A stretch of 64,000 nt of DNA from Lucinisca nassula. Its lineage: Eukaryota > Mollusca > Bivalvia > Lucinida > Lucinidae. The DNA lies in NCBI GenBank assembly GCA_963580285.1, contig OY757019.1, positions 67,509,076 to 67,573,075 on the forward strand, given 5' to 3'. Numbering within the stretch: position 1 is the first letter of the stretch; every line of letters begins with the position of its first letter. The translations under genes were made by a program, and so were the position numbers. The notes under the pieces were generated by a model. The model saw only the letters and a list, made by a program, of their open reading frames with translations, made no database searches and had not been told where the DNA came from. Of this stretch, positions 9,471 to 19,797 are shown piece by piece.

Positions 9471-9962
9471 AGCACCAGAGGGGTTTCCTATTCCATCTCG
9501 TAACAGCTTCACCCATGCCCTGGAAGGTTGCCGGATAGCAGGCCTTAATGTCGATGCTGACGACTTCCCTCGTGTCGTAATTCATAGAGTTCAAGAGGCC
9601 GCCGTGACCGTGCTCCACACAGGCCTTCTCGACGTCTGGAAGGAGGTTGGCTTCCAACCCTTCCTTTCCTTTGCCACAATACTGGCTGCGTGATTTTCGC
9701 AGAAGGCTCTTTCAGCAAGTTCGGGGTTACCAAGTTTGGCGCAGATTGCTTGGAGTCGCTCTTGGGCCTCCTGTGTCCTGTAGGTGCGGCCGTCCTGGAG
9801 CACGAACTGGTCGACTGAGAGTTGTCGGCCTACATTCATGTCTTGGCCACCCAGGAGCCAGACCGCAATCAGCTCCCCACGGGTTGCTTCCCGAATGGCC
9901 TGCCGGACTTCGCCCTCGTAGATGTGAACCTCTCTACTCTTAGGGAGGTGGAGGTCTTTGGA
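9470..9962 (-). pseudogene. Family-B DNA polymerase-like fragment (motif A), frameshifted
   Basis: This continues the 290-codon ORF to its right after one TGA (9,960-9,962), which replaces what looks like a Trp codon. The segment runs open as WLLGGQDM...VLQDGRTYRT, then shifts frame near 9,640-9,655. It then reads NYDTREVVSIDIKACYPATF, which fits motif A of family-B DNA polymerases (D-x4-YP), before similarity ends near 9,480. Motifs B and C are absent, so the gene is truncated downstream. The region is visibly GC-richer than its surroundings, which suggests a different origin. The polymerase call rests on one motif and general feel, so it is moderate. It may be a relic of a virus-like or self-replicating element. 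Confidence 0.5.
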
Positions 9963-10835
9963 TCAAGCGTGGCCGTTGTGGCAGATGAGTTCTATGGATC
10001 TATGACCACCATTCCCACCTCTATCATATTTGCCAATGTTGAAAATATCCTCCCCAGCAATATCCCTCAGGATGATTGCCCGCTTAAGAATTTTCTCTAG
10101 GTTAGACAAATCTACAACCGAGGCTCCAGTTTTACAGATCCTCACTTCCCATTCCTGTATTTTCTGGCGGCGGGTCGGTGTCAAACCCTGACCCCTCATA
10201 GCGCCTTCAAAATGCTCCACAACTCTCTGGGCCGCACAGTTGAGGTCACCATCTCTTAGTGGGGCGAGGTTGGCAGGATCCGGGTCTCTGATGGGGTAGA
10301 GGCCGTAGACGATAGCGGTTGCGGGATAGGCGTTTTGGTAGAAGACTTTGTCAATTCCAGTCAACACACCAGGCCGAGTGTCCCGTGAAATATCAACGAT
10401 TGCCTGTCCCCTCCTTCTCTCCGCACGAACTGGGTCAAATTTGTCTTCTAAGAACCAATCACCTCCTTGTTGTTCGTGAAGAAACTTGGGTTTCATTAGA
10501 AATCCACCCTCCGGAAGGTTATCAAGCAACCTTGCCGCCCTCTCGTCTATCATGCTGGCATCAAAAGCCAGTCGACCCGCTCTGGCATGAACACCGTCAA
10601 CAAATTCGACATAACCAATACCAAATGGGTCTTCTCCCTCCTTCCTCCATGTAGAGAAGACCGCAGCAGCGCCGTCGACTTCGAACTCATCTTTGGCGTC
10701 GTTAAGAATCTCGACCCACTGATCGTCTGGAAGCCCCACCGGATGATGGACCTGACTGTCCAGGTCAGTAAATTGTTGACCCTGTGGGACTGGGTCGGGC
10801 ATTTCTGCAAGAATCTCATTGATCGATTCATCCAT
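9963..10835 (-). CDS. 290-codon ORF, N-terminal part of polymerase-like protein
   Basis: A true ATG (10,833-10,835) starts a 290-codon open frame that ends in a TGA immediately before the polymerase-like segment. The conserved-looking flow across that stop suggests one original protein. The N-terminus is acidic (MDESINEILAEMPDPVPQGQ). A central part is rich in charged blocks (DKFDPVRAERRRGQ). The C-terminal third contains GDLNCAAQRVVEHFEGAM, RRQKIQEWE and IELICHNGHA. I recall similar ORFs in mollusc and other marine invertebrate genomes but cannot name a family. There is no signal peptide or membrane segment. The length of open frame in GC-rich sequence and the neighbouring zinc ORF support it being a real, perhaps recently decayed, gene. 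Confidence 0.6.
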   Translation of the reverse strand: MDESINEILAEMPDPVPQGQQFTDLDSQVHHPVGLPDDQWVEILNDAKDEFEVDGAAAVFSTWRKEGEDPFGIGYVEFVDGVHARAGRLAFDASMIDERAARLLDNLPEGGFLMKPKFLHEQQGGDWFLEDKFDPVRAERRRGQAIVDISRDTRPGVLTGIDKVFYQNAYPATAIVYGLYPIRDPDPANLAPLRDGDLNCAAQRVVEHFEGAMRGQGLTPTRRQKIQEWEVRICKTGASVVDLSNLEKILKRAIILRDIAGEDIFNIGKYDRGGNGGHRSIELICHNGHA

Positions 10836-10898
10836 GTCGTTAAACGGGTATACTATTTATACAAATATCTCTAAATGGAAATTCGAAGGTCAAGGAGC

Positions 10899-11119
10899 TC
10901 ACACATTACCAGATCGATTTGTATCCTGGCTTTCTTCTCCAAAATTCATGTGCCGGCCGCGTATTTTATCCCGTCCACAGGCCCGACAGATTTCTATTTC
11001 GCTTTGAACACCTTTCCCACATTTTCTACAGGGAATGGGGATTTTCTTACCTTCGCGAATTTTGGCTAAATGAATCTTGCAGTACACCTTGCAGCAATTC
11101 TTCCCACATTTTTATATTA
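10899..11119 (-). CDS. Small Cys-rich zinc-ribbon-like ORF
   Basis: The open frame after a TAA near 11,120 encodes KCGKNCCKVYCKIHLAKIREGK, then PCRKCGKG and ICRACGRDK. Together these give several CxxC-type pairs as in a zinc ribbon or short zinc finger. There is no ATG at its start (the nearest initiator would be a GTG at about 11,085), so it may be an exon or a 5'-truncated ORF. It lies upstream of, and on the same strand as, the polymerase-like ORF, 63 bp away. A shared origin with that ORF is inference. Confidence 0.45.
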
Positions 11120-11480
11120 TTTTGCCTCGGCGAGGCCATTCATAAAGAAATCTTGCATAAAACAGCCTCATGGGTTAGGTATTGTCAATATCAATCTGAA
11201 TGCCAAAAACGATCGGAATATTCAGAGAGGTTTGAACATTATACTCTGTTAACATTTTTCCAAATATATATTGCCTCGGTGAGGCCATTTATGAAGTGAT
11301 CTTGCATACGACAGTTTCTTGGGTTAGTTATTGTCAATATCAATCCATAGGAATATTTGAAGAGGTTTAAACATTATACTCCATTATTATTATATAAAAA
11401 TAAATTGCCTCAACGAGGCCAGTTATGGAATGATCTGGCATTAAGGCAATTTCTTTGGTTAGATATTGTCAATACAGCAC
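11118..11480. repeat. Tandem repeat, about 2.5 units of about 143 bp
   Basis: The block TTGCCTCGGCGAGGCCA (self-complementary around CTCGGCGAG) recurs at about 11,121, 11,270 and 11,405. Each is followed by CTTGCAT and TTGGGTTAG...TATTGTCAATA. Units are diverged. No hairpin end or microsatellite adjoins, so this may be a relic core of a hairpin-ended element. Confidence 0.8.
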
Positions 11481-11918
11481 AGTGCACAGTCTTTTACTAG
11501 AAACCAACAACTGCCCTTATTGGATCAGCGAAAGGGATAGAATCACCGTGGAACAGGTTTCACGATCAATCTCCTGGAAAGAATGTTGCCGAACCCGGCA
11601 GGTATCGAACTTGGGTCTGAGCTGATAATTTGCTTTATTTCTGGTCACATGCCTAGGACGCAGACAGGTCGCTTTAAAAAAGTAACATCCCCCCCTCCCA
11701 CACACACACACATAAACCCATACTCTGCGTAGATGTCTAGCAGCCTTTTTAGGGACAAACATAGCAGGCCCAGATCAGACGCTACAATAAGTGGCGTCTC
11801 ATCTGTGTCTAAACTGCAAAATTTACTGCTTACAATATAAACCTTGATGTGCACCTGTCCAGACTCATTCCAACTGTCTTATTTTGGTATTTACATTATC
11901 GACCCACACTGCGTACTT
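11481..11918. other. No gene recognised; short CA repeat
   Basis: The only feature seen is a (CA)n run at about 11,697-11,715 next to CCCCCCCTCCC. Short ORFs here have no recognisable similarity. Confidence 0.5.
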
Positions 11919-11922
11919 TTAA

Positions 11923-12163
11923 CCCATTTTAAACGAATGGAATCCTCAACACCTTATATCAGTATGGAATGAGTTCATTTTAAAATCAGGGATGTCAGGT
12001 TGTGGCTTCCACGAAATATTTGGCAAAAATGGCTGAACCTTTTTGTAAGTATGCAGTGCACATCATAATGAGACTTTGCGTTCTGTGGTATCTGATCTGG
12101 GTTTGTCCTGTTTGCAAGTTGCCAGGTTTGGGCTTTTTTGGTACAAATGGGCTGTAAACTGGG
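11923..12163. mobile_element. TTAA-flanked MITE (piggyBac-like), copy 1
   Basis: It begins CCCATTTT after TTAA (11,919-11,922) and ends AACTGGG before TTAT. It shares with the copies at 44,211-44,420 and 62,017-62,238 the order of blocks: wide AT part, CAGGTTGTG, a snap-back core ending CTGTTTGC, and GGTACAAATGGG. TTAA targets with CCC/GGG ends are typical of piggyBac-type transposons (established knowledge). This copy is the most diverged. Confidence 0.6.
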
Positions 12164-12399
12164 TTATATGTACTGAACTATAAAAAGATAAGACTGCTAC
12201 ACAGTTCATCTATTATAAATAATTCCGTTTGAAATAGGTGGTCTGTGAAGCAGTCTATGAGAAGATACCGCATGGCGTAATAATCTACTATGTTAACACG
12301 GGGTACTATGTTTTCAATGGTGATTGGGTCATATGCAGTAACACCGAAAGTAGTGCAGAAATCACTTCTCATCTCACTGGAGCTACGCTGCACAGCTAC
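12164..12399. other. No gene recognised
   Basis: AT-rich spacer between a MITE and the start of the satellite array. No ORF or repeat is supported. Confidence 0.5.
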
Positions 12400-12814
12400 G
12401 CTTCAAAAATCAGCATTTTTAGCAATCAAAGGGACGATACTCTATGATAAATGGGCCAACTTGGTCGGTTTTTCGAACTCATCCGAGATTTTATCCCCAG
12501 CCACCTTACATATACGTTTCAGAAAGATCAGATCATAACTGAAGGCGCTACGGCGATGACAAGGTGAAAAACCGGCATTTTCAGCAATCAAAGGAATGTA
12601 ACTCTATAATAAATGGTCGGGTATAAAAGCCAAGGCCGCGCCGGGCCGGGCCGAGCCTACCGAGAATTTTATTTTTAGTCTCTAGATACAAGTTAGATAT
12701 ATATTTTGGTGAATGTAGGAATAAATTATTATAAATTAGATTTGTTATAACTTCAAGTAGTTTCACGTATCTACATTGCTTATTTATCTTTTAATAACTG
12801 TTTTCAGAAATCCA

Positions 12815-14141
12815 GGGGTATAAAAGCCAAGGCGGTAAAAGAGTATTGACAATTCCGAATTTCTTTCAATTCATCAGTTAAATTATTTCTTTTTGGCCTC
12901 ATGATATTTGAATTTGATTATACTTATAATGTGTTCGGAATAAAATTTAATATACTCACCAGAATCACCTTAATTGGTCGAATTTCTTATTTTATTTTTG
13001 TTTCTATTTTTAGAATTACCTTATTACAGGAAACGACCGAAAAGGACACACAACGACCGAAATGATCCGAATCGAATGACGACCCATGTCAGACTGTTAT
13101 CCCAGTGGACAAAGTTTGTATATGCGACGTTGTTTTAATGATTGGTCAAGGACTTCAGGGTTTTACGACGCTGATTCGACGTCGTTAAAACGGCTTTGGA
13201 ATACTTTGTAAGGGAAATAAACAATCTTTCCACCAAACTTTTTCAGAAAAAAGTTAAAAAAAAATGTTCCCAGCAGGCACTCCCATTGAATCAACGTTGA
13301 AACAAAGTTGATTCAACGTTATGTGCCTGCAGGGTTCTGTTTTCTGTTTACTGCCAGAAGGAGCTGTTTACTGACTGATGATCAGGAGGATGCGGGTTCG
13401 ATACTTGCTGAGGTCGGCAGCATTCTTTCGTGGAGATTGAACATGAAAAATTTTCTTCAGTAATTCTCTCCCTTTCACTGATTCGAGAAGGGCAGTTGTC
13501 AGTTTTTGGCGAAAGAATGTGCACTATACTGGTTAACCGCTTATGTATAAGCCTGCTCTTGGTAAGTGTGGATAGGTAAAATTTATTATTCGGCAATACA
13601 CGCCAAATGCGTTTAGTCTTCGCCGAGGCGTTATCTTTGTCTTTTGGCGAGTTATCTGCAGGTATGCAAATTGCATCGTTTTTGTTGCAACCCTTTCTTT
13701 TTAAAGTGACAGGCTGTGATATAAAACAATTAGATGAGTCAATTAATGCACTAATCACTTACTGACTGAAGCATATTAATAAGCAATATTAATACAATAG
13801 GTAAGTATCAAAGCATAATATGTCTAAAACATGATTAAGAAATATGATATGGTTTCATAAAGCTCTATCTTTAGTTCCTACCATTCAGATAGTATATTTA
13901 AATACCCTTATCATTTATCCGATATTGCCGTCCGTTGCGGTTCATTACGACGTGGCCTACATAAAACCACCAAAAGTACGGTTATAACAGATACTAAAAG
14001 GAATTGACTTGAATTCTTACAATAAAAGGTTAAGAAAATACTTATTTGGGGTTGTCATGTACATTTTTTCACACACTCATGTCTATTTCATTCAAATTCG
14101 ACCAAAACGTACGATAAAAACCGCCTTGGCTTTTATCCCCC
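12815..14141. mobile_element. Inner TIR element related to its host element
   Basis: GGGGTATAAAAGCCAAGGCG at 12,815-12,834 is matched by CGCCTTGGCTTTTATCCCC at 14,122-14,140. The end sequence is almost the same as that of the outer element, so either a relative inserted into its kin or the ends were duplicated. Inside, a 60-bp inverted structure (13,272-13,332, GCAGGCAC ... GTGCCTGC around GTTGATTCAACGTT) is another small palindrome. Confidence 0.6.
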
Positions 14142-14321
14142 TAAAAATTTGCAAAATTGCAATAAAACAAAAATTAGGGCACCAAAAAGAACAAAAATTA
14201 TTCTGAGTATCACATTTGATGCAATTAACATTATCATATTAAAATTTACCACTAACATTTCTTCTTCTGTTAGAATTCCGAAAAATAAAATCTTCGGATC
14301 GGCATTTTTTGGCTCGGCGGC

Positions 14322-14357
14322 TCGGCCCGGCCCGGCCCGGCCCGGCCCGGCCCGGCC
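14322..14357. repeat. (CCCGG)n minisatellite
   Basis: CGGCCCGGCC-type pentamers repeat about six times directly inside the right end of the outer TIR element. A shorter GGGCC run lies inside the left end (12,638-12,654). This accounts for the Ala/Arg/Gly/Pro-rich chance ORFs on both strands. Confidence 0.9.
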
Positions 14358-14515
14358 TTGGCTTTTATACCCGACCATAATAAATGGGCCGACTTGGCCG
14401 ATTTTCAAACTCATCCAAGGTTTTATCCCAAGCCACGTTACATATAAGTTTTAGAAAGATCCGATCAAAACCGAAGGCTCTACGGTGATGACAAGCATTT
14501 TCCCATAGTAAGTCT

Positions 14516-14851
14516 GTGTGTGTGTGTGAATTCGGGTTTAACGTCGCTTTCAACAATTTTTCAGTCATATCACGACGGTGTCTGGTTGCGACAGGGAGCT
14601 CAATGCTCACGTTTATAGTGCTGCCTCACTGAAGTATCATGTCCCAGACACATTACATGATACCACACCCAGTCACATTATCCTGACACTGGATCGACCA
14701 GTCCTAGCTCTACCCCGTAAATCTGAGTGCCAAACGAGGAGCAGCTAGTACCATTTTTAACGACTTTGGTATGTCGCGGCCCGGGATCAAACACGAGACC
14801 TCCCATTCCCTGGAGCGGACACTCTACCAACTGAGCTATCGGGGCCGGTTT
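14516..14851 (-). mobile_element. tRNA-derived SINE inserted in an array tail
   Basis: It is flanked by perfect 12-bp direct repeats CATAGTAAGTCT (14,504-14,515 and 14,852-14,863). On the minus strand the head reads GCCCCGATAGCTCAGTTGG with A box TAGCTCAGTTGG and B box-like GTTTGATCCC. The body ends in GCGACGTTAAACCCGAATTC and a (CA)n tail. The head is shared with the SINEs at 42,690-42,955 and 33,385-33,540. Insertion is later than formation of the tail. Confidence 0.9.
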
Positions 14852-14863
14852 CATAGTAAGTCT

Positions 14864-15079
14864 ATGGGACCTTGTGGTTGCCACAGGAACCAAAGTTTTA
14901 AAGCGATTTCGAGAAAAAAGTTTATGTCAACAATGCCCCACCAGAGGCATGCTACAGATGAGAAATAATTGAGATCAGCCTGCAGGATACAGAGATATAG
15001 CTGCTCAAAAGTGTGGACGGACAACGGAGGACCCACTCTCCTATAAGCTCCCCTGGAGCCTTCGGCCCAGGTGAGCTAA
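14864..15079 (+). repeat. Array tail with terminal hairpin, copy 1
   Basis: After the SINE, the tail TCTATGGGACCTTGTGGTTG continues through ATGCCCCACCAGAGGCATGC, GGATCAGCCTGCAGG-type sequence and a GGACGGAC stretch. It ends in a hairpin (15,046-15,077, AGCTCCCCTGG ... CCAGGTGAGCT) followed by AAA. The next monomer starts at once. Confidence 0.85.
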
Positions 15080-15370
15080 ACATCGGCATTTTCAGCAATC
15101 AAAGGGACGTAACTCTTAGATAAATGAGCTGACTTGGCTGGTTTTCGAATTCATCTGAAATTCTATCGCCAGCCACCTTACATATAAGTTTCAGAAAGAT
15201 CCGATCAAAACTGAAGGGTGACAAGGTCCAAGATCAGCATTTTCAGCAATCAAAGGGACGTAACTGTATGATAAATGGGCCAACTTGGCCAGTTTTCGAA
15301 TTCATCCGAGATTTTATCCCCAGCCACCTTACATATAAGTTTCAGAAAGATCCGATCAAAACTGAAGGCA

Positions 15371-15598
15371 AGCATTTTTCCATTGTAAGTCTTGTTGTTG
15401 CCATAGCAAACAAAGTTTTTGGGCGATTTCGAAAATAAGTTTATGTCATGAATGCCCCAACAGAGGCATGCTACAGTTGAGAAATGATTGGGATCAGCCT
15501 GCAGGCTGCAGAGATATAGCGGCTCAAAAGTGTGGACGGACGACGGACGACCCACTATACTATAAGCTCCCTTGGAGCCTTCGGCCCAGGTGAGCTAA
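15371..15598 (+). repeat. Array tail with terminal hairpin, copy 2
   Basis: Same tail as 14,864-15,079 with a short deletion after GTAAGTCT. The hairpin is at 15,565-15,596. It is preceded by only about two monomers, so the element between the two tails is short. Confidence 0.85.
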
Positions 15599-16198
15599 AA
15601 ATCGGCAATTTCAGCAATCAAAGGGACGTAACTCTATGATAAATTGGCCGACTTGGCCGGTTTTCGAACTCATCCAAGTTTTTATCCCAAGCCACCTCAC
15701 ATATAAGTTTCAGAAATCCAACCATAACTGAAGGGGCTACGGTGATGACAAGGTCAAAAATCGGAGTTTTCAGCAATCAAAGGGACGTAACTCTATGACA
15801 AATGGGCAGACTTGGCCGTTTTTTGAACACATCCAAGGTGTAATCCCCAGCCACCTTACATATAAGTTTCAGAAAGATCCGATCAAAACTGAAGGGGCGG
15901 CGGTGATGGCAAGGTCGAAAATCAGCATTTTCAGCAATCAAAGGGAAGCAACACTACGAGTATGTTAAATGGGTGTACTTGGCCGGTTTTCGAACTCATC
16001 CGGGATTGTATCCCTCGCCACGTTACATATAACTTAAAGTTTCAGAAAAATCCGAACAAAACTGAAGAGGCTACGGTGATGACAAGGTCAAAAATCGGCA
16101 TTTTTCAGCAATCAAAGGGACGTAACTCTATGGTAAATAGGCCGACTTGGCCGGTATTCGAACTCATCCGAGTTTGTATCCCACGCCACCTTACATAT

Positions 16199-16242
16199 AA
16201 AAAGTAAAGTAGAAGTAAAACAAAGATCAGGAATTGAATTAA
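16199..16242 (-). repeat. Retroelement 3'-tail fragment inside a monomer
   Basis: AAGTAGAAGTAAAACAAAGA followed by TCAGGAATTGA is the extreme 3' end (minus orientation) of the retroelement family at 37,985-39,155. It sits in the ACATATAAGTTT part of a monomer. An identical insertion lies exactly 995 bp further on (17,194-17,237). Confidence 0.8.
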
Positions 16243-17193
16243 GTTTGAGAAAGATCCAACCAAAACTGAAGGGGCTACGGTGATGATAAGGTCAAAAATC
16301 GGCATTTTTCAGCAATCAAAGGGACGTAACTCTATGATAAATGGGCCGACTTGGCCGGTTTTCGAACTCATCCGAGTTTTTATCCCCAGCCACCTTACAA
16401 ATGAGTTTTAGAAAGATCCGACCAAAACTGAAGGGGCTATTGGGATGACAAGGTCAAAAATTGGTATTTTCATTAATCAAAGGGACGTAACTCTATGACA
16501 AATAGGCAGACTTGGCCGTTTTTTGAACACATCCAAGGTGTAATCCCCAGCCACCTTACATATAAGTTTCAGAAAGATCCGATCAAAACTGAAGGGGCGG
16601 CGGTGATGACAAGGTCAAAAATGGGCATTTTCAGCAATGAAAGGGATGTAACTCTATGATAAATAGGCCGACTTGGTCGGTTTTCGAATTCATCCGAGGT
16701 TTATCCCAGCCACCTTACATATAAGTTTCAGAAAGGTCCAACCAAAACTGAAGGGGCTACGGTGATGACAAGGTCAAAAATCGGCATTTCTCAGCAATCA
16801 AAGGGACGTAACTCTATAAGAAAAATCGGCCGAATTGGCCAATTTTCGAATTCATCCGAGTTTTTATCCCCAGCCGATCAAAACTGAAGGGGCGGCGGTG
16901 ATGACAAGGTCGAAAATCAGCAATTTCAGCAATCATAGGGAAGCAACACTACGAGTATGTTAAATGGGTGTACTTGGCCAGTTTTCGAACTCATCCGGGA
17001 TTTTATCCCTCGCCACCTTACATATAACTTTAAGTTTCAGAAAGATCTGATCAAAACTGAAGAGGCTACGGTGATGACATCGTCGAAAATCGGCATTTTT
17101 CAGCAATCAAAGGGCCGTAACTCTATGATAAATAGGCCGACTTGGCCGGTATTCGAACTCATCCGAGATTGTATCTCCAGCCACCTCACATAT

Positions 17194-17237
17194 AAAAAGT
17201 AAAGTAGAAGTAAAACAAAGATCAGGAATTGAATTAA
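17194..17237 (-). repeat. Second copy of the retroelement-tail fragment
   Basis: Same junctions as 16,199-16,242. Flanking monomers with the rare variant GGGAAGCAACACTACGAG (from about 15,944 and about 16,939) are also 995 bp apart. This is a higher-order duplication of the array, not two insertions. Confidence 0.85.
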
Positions 17238-18720
17238 GTTTGAGAAAGATCCAACTAAAACTGAAGGGGCTACGGTGATGACAAGGTCAAAAAACGGCAT
17301 TTTTCAGCAATCAAAGGGACGTAACTCTATGATAAATTGGCCGGAATTCGAACTCATCCGAGTTTTTATCGCCAGCCACCTTACATATGTTTCAGAAAGA
17401 TGCAATCAAAACTGAAGGGGCTACGGTGATGACAAGGTCAAAAATCGGCATTTTCAGCAATGAAAGGGATGTAACTCTATGATAAATGGGCCGACTTGGC
17501 CGGTTTTCGAACTCATCCGAGGTTTTATCCCCAGCCACCTTACATATAAGTTTCAGAAAGGTCCAACCAAAACTGAAGGGGCTACGGTGATGACAAGGTC
17601 AAAAACCGGTATTTTTCAGCAATCAAAGGGACGTTACTCTATAAGAAAAATCGGCCGACTTGGACGATTTTCGAACTCATCCGAGTTTTTATCCCCAGCC
17701 ACCTTACAAATAAGTTTTAGAAAGATCCGACCAAAACTGAAGGGGCTATGGGGATGACAAGGTCAAAAATTGGTATTTTCATTAATCAAAGGGACGTAAC
17801 TCTATGACAAATGGGCCGACTTGGCCGGTTTTTGAACTCATCCAAGGTTCAATCCCCAGCCACCTTTCATATAAGTTTCAGAAAGATCCGATCAAAACTG
17901 AAGGGGCTACCGTGATGCAAAGGCAAAAAAAAAGCATTTGGAGCAATCAAAAGGACGTAACCCTATGATAAATGGCCCGACTTACCCTGTTTTTGAACTC
18001 ATCCGAATTTTTATCGCTAGCCACCTTGCATATAAGTTTAAGAACGATCCAATCAAAACTGATGGGTTACCGTGACGACAAGGTAAAAAATCGGCATTTT
18101 TCAGCAATCAAAGGGACGTAACTCTATTATAAATTGGCTGACTTGGCCGGTATTCGAACTCATCCGAATTTTTATCCCCAGCCACCGTACGTATTAGTTT
18201 CAGAAAAATCCGATCAAAACTGAAGGGGCTACGGTGATGACAAGGTCAAAAATCGGCATTTTCAGCAATCAAAGGGACGTAGCTCTATGATAAATGGGCC
18301 GACATGGCCGGTTTGCGAACTCATCCAAGGTTGTATCCCCAGCCACCTTACATATAAATTTTAGAAAGATCTGATCAAAACTGAAGGGGCTACCGTGATG
18401 ACCCGGTCAAAAATCGCCATTTTCAGCAATCAAAGGGATGTAACTCTATGAAAAATGGGCGGACTTGGCCGGTTTTGGAACTCATCCGAGGTTTTATCCC
18501 AAGCCATCTTACATATAAGTTTCAGAAAGATCCGATCAAAACTGAATGGGGCTACTGTGATGACAAGGTCAAAATAGGCATTTTCAGCAATCAAAGGGAC
18601 GTAACTCTACGATAAATGGGCCGACTTGGCCAGTTTTCGAACTCATCCCAGTTTTTATCCCCAGCAACCTTACATTAAGTTTCAGAAAGATCTGATAAAA
18701 ACTGAAGCCGCTACGGTGAT

Positions 18721-18962
18721 GACAAGCATTTTCCCATAGTAAGTCTATGGGACCTTGTGGTTACCATAGGAACCAAAGTTTTAGAACGATTTCGAAAGAA
18801 AGTTTATGTCATCAATGCCCCACCAGAGGCATGCTACAGATGAGAAATGATTGAGATCAGCCTGCAGGCTGCAGAGATATAGCTGCTCAAAAGTGTGAAC
18901 GGACGACGGAGGACCCACTATACTATAAGCTCCCCTGGAGCCTTCGGCCCAGGTGAGCTAAT
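18721..18962 (+). repeat. Array tail with terminal hairpin, copy 3 (array end)
   Basis: A complete tail with the hairpin at 18,928-18,959. After it the satellite stops, so this is the natural right end of the array. Confidence 0.85.
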
Positions 18963-19135
18963 AAGTGTTTAAGAATAGAAATGGCTAGATGTCTGGTACT
19001 GGATCACTTGCCGATACCCCTCTTAACAAGACCCTGAAACTTCACAGTAAGTGTTTTAGAATAGAACTGGCTAGAGGTCTGGTACTGGATCACTAGCCAA
19101 TTCCTTATCCCTCTTAACGAGACCCTGGAATACAA
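18962..19135. repeat. Two-copy tandem duplication, about 88 bp
   Basis: AAGTGTTTAAGAATAGAAATGG followed by CTGGTACTGGATCACT and CTCTTAAC-AGACCCTG occurs at about 18,962-19,048 and again at about 19,050-19,135. It is non-coding. Confidence 0.8.
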
Positions 19136-19647
19136 ACAAGGAATATTTGTTGATTGTTTTTATTTATTTAATTATGTCTCTCTTTTTTACAAAACAAAAG
19201 AGCATGGATAGCATGTTCATAGGCAAGGGGGTACGGATATCATAAGCGTTGTGCCGATTAATTTTAAGATGCAAAAGAAAAACCAAAAATGAACAACAAA
19301 GCACTGAGAGTACTGGTGGGTCGATTGTCTCTCAGAGTAAGTTGGGAAACTGAGAATTGAACTGTTCATTTAACCCTTAAATTCCAGTTTTTAAGCAAGC
19401 AGTGTAAACCTGATCAGACACTTGAGTATTGTTACATCTGATTAGATATCCACTGTTTGCCTATGGCCAAGTGCACAAGCTAAGTCAAGAATTTACTTTT
19501 AATACTGCGCTCTGACGTCACAGGGAGGCGACAATCGATGCTATAAACAACCTGCACCTGGACTTTGTACTAGGTCAGCAAGTCAACCGGGCAACAGCAG
19601 GCGGTAAGCTTCTGTACTTAGTAACTTTGGTCAATTAATAAGGCAAC
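19136..19647. other. No gene; segment shared with 59,745-59,860
   Basis: Mostly unique AT-rich sequence. The part from about 19,525 (CGATGCTATAAACAACC ... GGTCAGCAAGTCAA ... TTAGTAACTTT) matches a region at about 59,753-59,850, which implies an unclassified dispersed repeat. Confidence 0.5.
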
Positions 19648-19797
19648 TACAGCTGTCAGTGAAACTGACTAGGGCCCCGGCAGCGCTATCAGAAATTTGT
19701 GGATGGACAGACGGACGGACGGACAGACAGACAGACAGACAGACGGACGGACAGAGTGATTACTATAGGGCGGCCACACTTTCAGTGCGGGGCCCTA
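19648..19797 (+). mobile_element. Short hairpin/microsatellite MITE, copy 1
   Basis: It begins with the stem-loop GTCAGTGAAACTGAC, then TAGGGCCCCGGCAGCGC. It contains a (GACA/GACG)n run and ends CACTTTCAGTGCGGGGCCCTA. The inner ends TAGGGCCCCG and CGGGGCCCTA are inverted copies. A second copy lies at 31,791-31,954. It has no coding capacity. Confidence 0.8.

Larger units (their letters stand above)
12615..14376. mobile_element. TIR transposon (outer of two nested), non-autonomous
   Basis: Ends are inverted copies of GGTCGGGTATAAAAGCC (left from 12,615, right to 14,376). The flanking monomer sequence ATAATAAAT is duplicated (12,606-12,614 and 14,377-14,385), giving an 8-9 bp target duplication. 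Both ends pass into G/C-rich GGGCC-type repeats. The interior has no convincing ORF; the 136-codon open frame at 13,348-13,758 on the minus strand has no recognised similarity. A 9-bp duplication would suit a MULE-type and 8 bp a hAT-type element, so the superfamily is open. Confidence 0.75.
12400..18962 (+). repeat. Satellite-like array, about 157-bp unit, with hairpin-ended tails
   Basis: The repeated unit runs CAGCAATCAAAGGGACGTAA, CTCTATGATAAATGGGCCGA, CTTGGCCGGTTTTCGAACTC, then ATCC, CAGCCACCTTACATATAAG, TTTCAGAAAGATCCGATCAA and GGGGCTACGGTGATGACAAG. Dozens of units follow head to tail with about 5-15% visible divergence and occasional deletions. Three copies of a distinct tail (ending in a hairpin and GAGCTAA) punctuate it, so the array is a chain of several elements, not one. 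The left end lacks the usual ACAAGAGGGCC head. Later insertions are listed separately. Confidence 0.9.

Noticed and set aside
13348..13758. 136-codon minus-strand ORF as a transposase
   Set aside because: No transposase motif is visible and the length is compatible with chance in this sequence; left as unassigned.
14149..14454. 101-codon ORF with Ala-Arg-Pro-Gly repeats (and its minus-strand shadow)
   Set aside because: It is translation of the (CCCGG)n minisatellite and adjoining transposon end.
12400..18962. CRISPR-like regular repeats
   Set aside because: Units are about 157 bp with no conserved short repeat plus variable spacer; the whole unit is repeated and the context is eukaryotic transposons.
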